From assembly GCA_947565485.1 (NCBI GenBank), contig CANOGG010000111.1, positions 1-5,153 on the forward strand: DNA of 5,153 bases. Reading direction: 5' to 3'. Position numbers and translations under genes: made by a program. The notes beneath the pieces were generated by a model. The model ran no database searches. It worked only from the letters and a program-made list of their open reading frames with translations, and was not told the DNA's origin. Below, one piece after another: positions 4,813 through 5,153 of this stretch (positions within the stretch are counted from its first letter, which is position 1; every line of letters starts with the position of its first letter). The DNA is from an uncultured Mycoplasma sp. (GTDB lineage: Bacteria > Bacillota_I > Bacilli_A > RF39 > UBA660).

Positions 4813-4829
4813 TGTCGAATTATGTCGAA
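4813..4829 (+). promoter_or_regulatory. Two phased TGTCGAA boxes (candidate Spo0A-type operator)
   Basis: TGTCGAA at 4813-4819 and 4823-4829, direct repeats with a period of 10 bp (one helical turn). The known 0A box bound by the response regulator Spo0A is TGTCGAA, and tandem boxes near the -35 are its usual activating arrangement. Position (9 bp upstream of the -35 at 4839) and sequence both fit, but the assignment rests on two heptamers and an uncertain host. Confidence 0.4.
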
Positions 4830-4838
4830 CTCTTTTTC

Positions 4839-4867
4839 TTGACCTTAACTAATATATAATATAAAAT
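4839..4867 (+). promoter_or_regulatory. Promoter of the structured RNA
   Basis: TTGACC (4839-4844), a 17-nt spacer and TAAAAT (4862-4867). Transcription would start around 4874-4876, which is exactly where the long terminal stem of the following RNA begins. This coincidence supports both calls. Confidence 0.6.
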
Positions 4868-4874
4868 ATATCTC

Positions 4875-5124
4875 AAGCGTTAGGGCTTGGTGTATGCTAA
4901 TCCATGTTTTCCTATCCTCCTTTACATTCACTTATGTGGGGTTTTGGAACAAAGGAAGGAAAGGTGAAATTAGTGAAGTTAAAAGCAATGATAACTTTCA
5001 TAAAAAATAAGTTGAGAAGCTTATTCAATAAAAAGACATCAGCCCCTACCATTATAGTTGTAAACATTAATGGCAAGACTGATGTCACTTACAAAAATAA
5101 GTAGGCATTAAGTCCCTAACGCTC
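4875..5124 (+). ncRNA. Structured RNA of about 250 nt, family not identified
   Basis: The terminal stem pairs AGCGTTAGGG (4876-4885) perfectly with CCCTAACGCT (5114-5123) and extends by CTTGGTGT (4886-4893) with GCATTAAG (5105-5112, including G-U pairs, one bulged T), about 18 bp in all. Inside lie four more helices. One pairs 4915-4923 (TCCTCCTTT) with 4951-4960 (AAAGGAAGGA, one bulge), capped by ACAT/ATGT. A second pairs AATAAG (5006-5011) with CTTATT (5020-5025). A third pairs GACATCAG (5035-5042) with CTGATGTC (5079-5086), enclosing the fourth, CCATTA (5049-5054) with TAATGG (5068-5073). GGGG at 4938-4941 could pair with CCCC at 5043-5046 as a pseudoknot. The branched fold does not suit 6S RNA, and I see no tmRNA, SRP or RNase P landmarks. 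The raiA family of Bacillota is a guess worth testing, suggested by size and by the sporulation-type boxes upstream. Confidence 0.5.
4964..5104 (+). CDS. Doubtful 46-aa basic peptide ORF inside the structured RNA
   Basis: From the GTG at 4964 (or 4973) the frame reads a basic amphipathic stretch (KAMITFIKNKLRSLFNKK) followed by APTIIVVNINGKTDV. AAAGGAAGG at 4951-4959 would be a good ribosome binding site but is itself paired in the RNA helix 4915-4960. The frame stays open upstream to an ATG at 4904 that has no ribosome binding site. The stop falls at 5102-5104, beside the 3' arm of the terminal stem. It could be a dual-function RNA or a type I toxin mRNA closed by 5'-3' pairing, but the helices run through the frame and chance is more likely. 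Confidence 0.2.
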   Translation: MKLVKLKAMITFIKNKLRSLFNKKTSAPTIIVVNINGKTDVTYKNK

Positions 5125-5153
5125 TACTAATTTGATTTTACCATAATTTTATA

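Larger units (their letters stand above)
4744..4829 (+). repeat. Direct repeat, copy 2 (terminator plus two TGTCGAA boxes)
   Basis: Same order as the copy at 4301: the AATAAAGCAAACAAATA lead-in, the terminator hairpin, CATGTC, and two heptamers 10 bp apart. Here both are perfect TGTCGAA (4813-4819 and 4823-4829). The copy ends 9 bp before the -35 box of the next promoter. Confidence 0.65.

Noticed and set aside
4876..5123. Terminal inverted repeats of a small transposon or MITE
   Set aside because: No target-site duplication is visible (flanks ATCTCA and CTACTA differ), and the helices between the arms plus the promoter position fit an RNA better.
1..5153. CRISPR arrays, tRNA or rRNA genes, transposases
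   Set aside because: No regularly spaced repeats, no tRNA T-loop (GGTTCGA-type) cloverleaf and no recombinase or transposase motifs were seen in any frame.

Overview
The window is AT-rich (roughly 70% A+T by eye) with compact genes, AGGAGG-type ribosome binding sites and TTGACA/TATAAT-type promoters. It uses the standard genetic code: TAG and TAA end the genes, and no in-frame TGA occurs in the long reading frames. This fits a low-GC Bacillota, probably an uncultured gut Bacilli or Clostridia lineage. I cannot name the species.

Left half. Positions 1-1361 (minus) carry the first 453 codons of a large membrane-anchored surface protein whose C-terminus lies off the left edge. It has a near-consensus promoter at 1509-1537 and faces, divergently, a small XRE-family regulator (1644-1955, plus). 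An 11-bp perfect palindrome sits directly upstream of the surface-gene -35 box. Downstream of the regulator lies an isolated, GC-rich 99-bp segment (2057-2155, plus) that is homologous and equal in length to the variable C-terminal segment of the second surface protein. It carries asparagine (AAC) codons where that protein carries Tyr, Trp, Cys, Glu or Pro. It looks like the template repeat of a diversity-generating retroelement (DGR), or a relic or donor cassette of the same protein family. No reverse transcriptase is in view. Two terminators in opposite directions (2249-2299 plus, 2309-2339 minus) close this region.

Right half. A second, complete surface protein (2430-3728, minus) is paralogous to the first but lacks its fibronectin-III-like insert. 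It too has its own promoter (3858-3886) and a divergent XRE regulator (3967-4203, plus). A third small XRE-type protein (4435-4635, plus) follows. Both surface genes are preceded by tiny leader ORFs whose TGA overlaps the surface-gene ATG. The regulators' transcription units end in related terminator hairpins (4320-4365 and 4765-4810), which belong to an 80-bp direct repeat that continues into phased TGTCGAA-like boxes.

Right edge. A promoter at 4839-4867 starts transcription almost exactly at one arm of an 18-bp long-range stem. The enclosed 250 nt fold on paper into several further helices. I read this as a structured non-coding RNA, with a dual-function or type I toxin mRNA as the alternative.

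Taken together, the window looks like an accessory locus for switchable, sequence-diversified surface display proteins: two divergent regulator/surface-protein modules, a candidate diversification template between them, and a structured RNA beside them.
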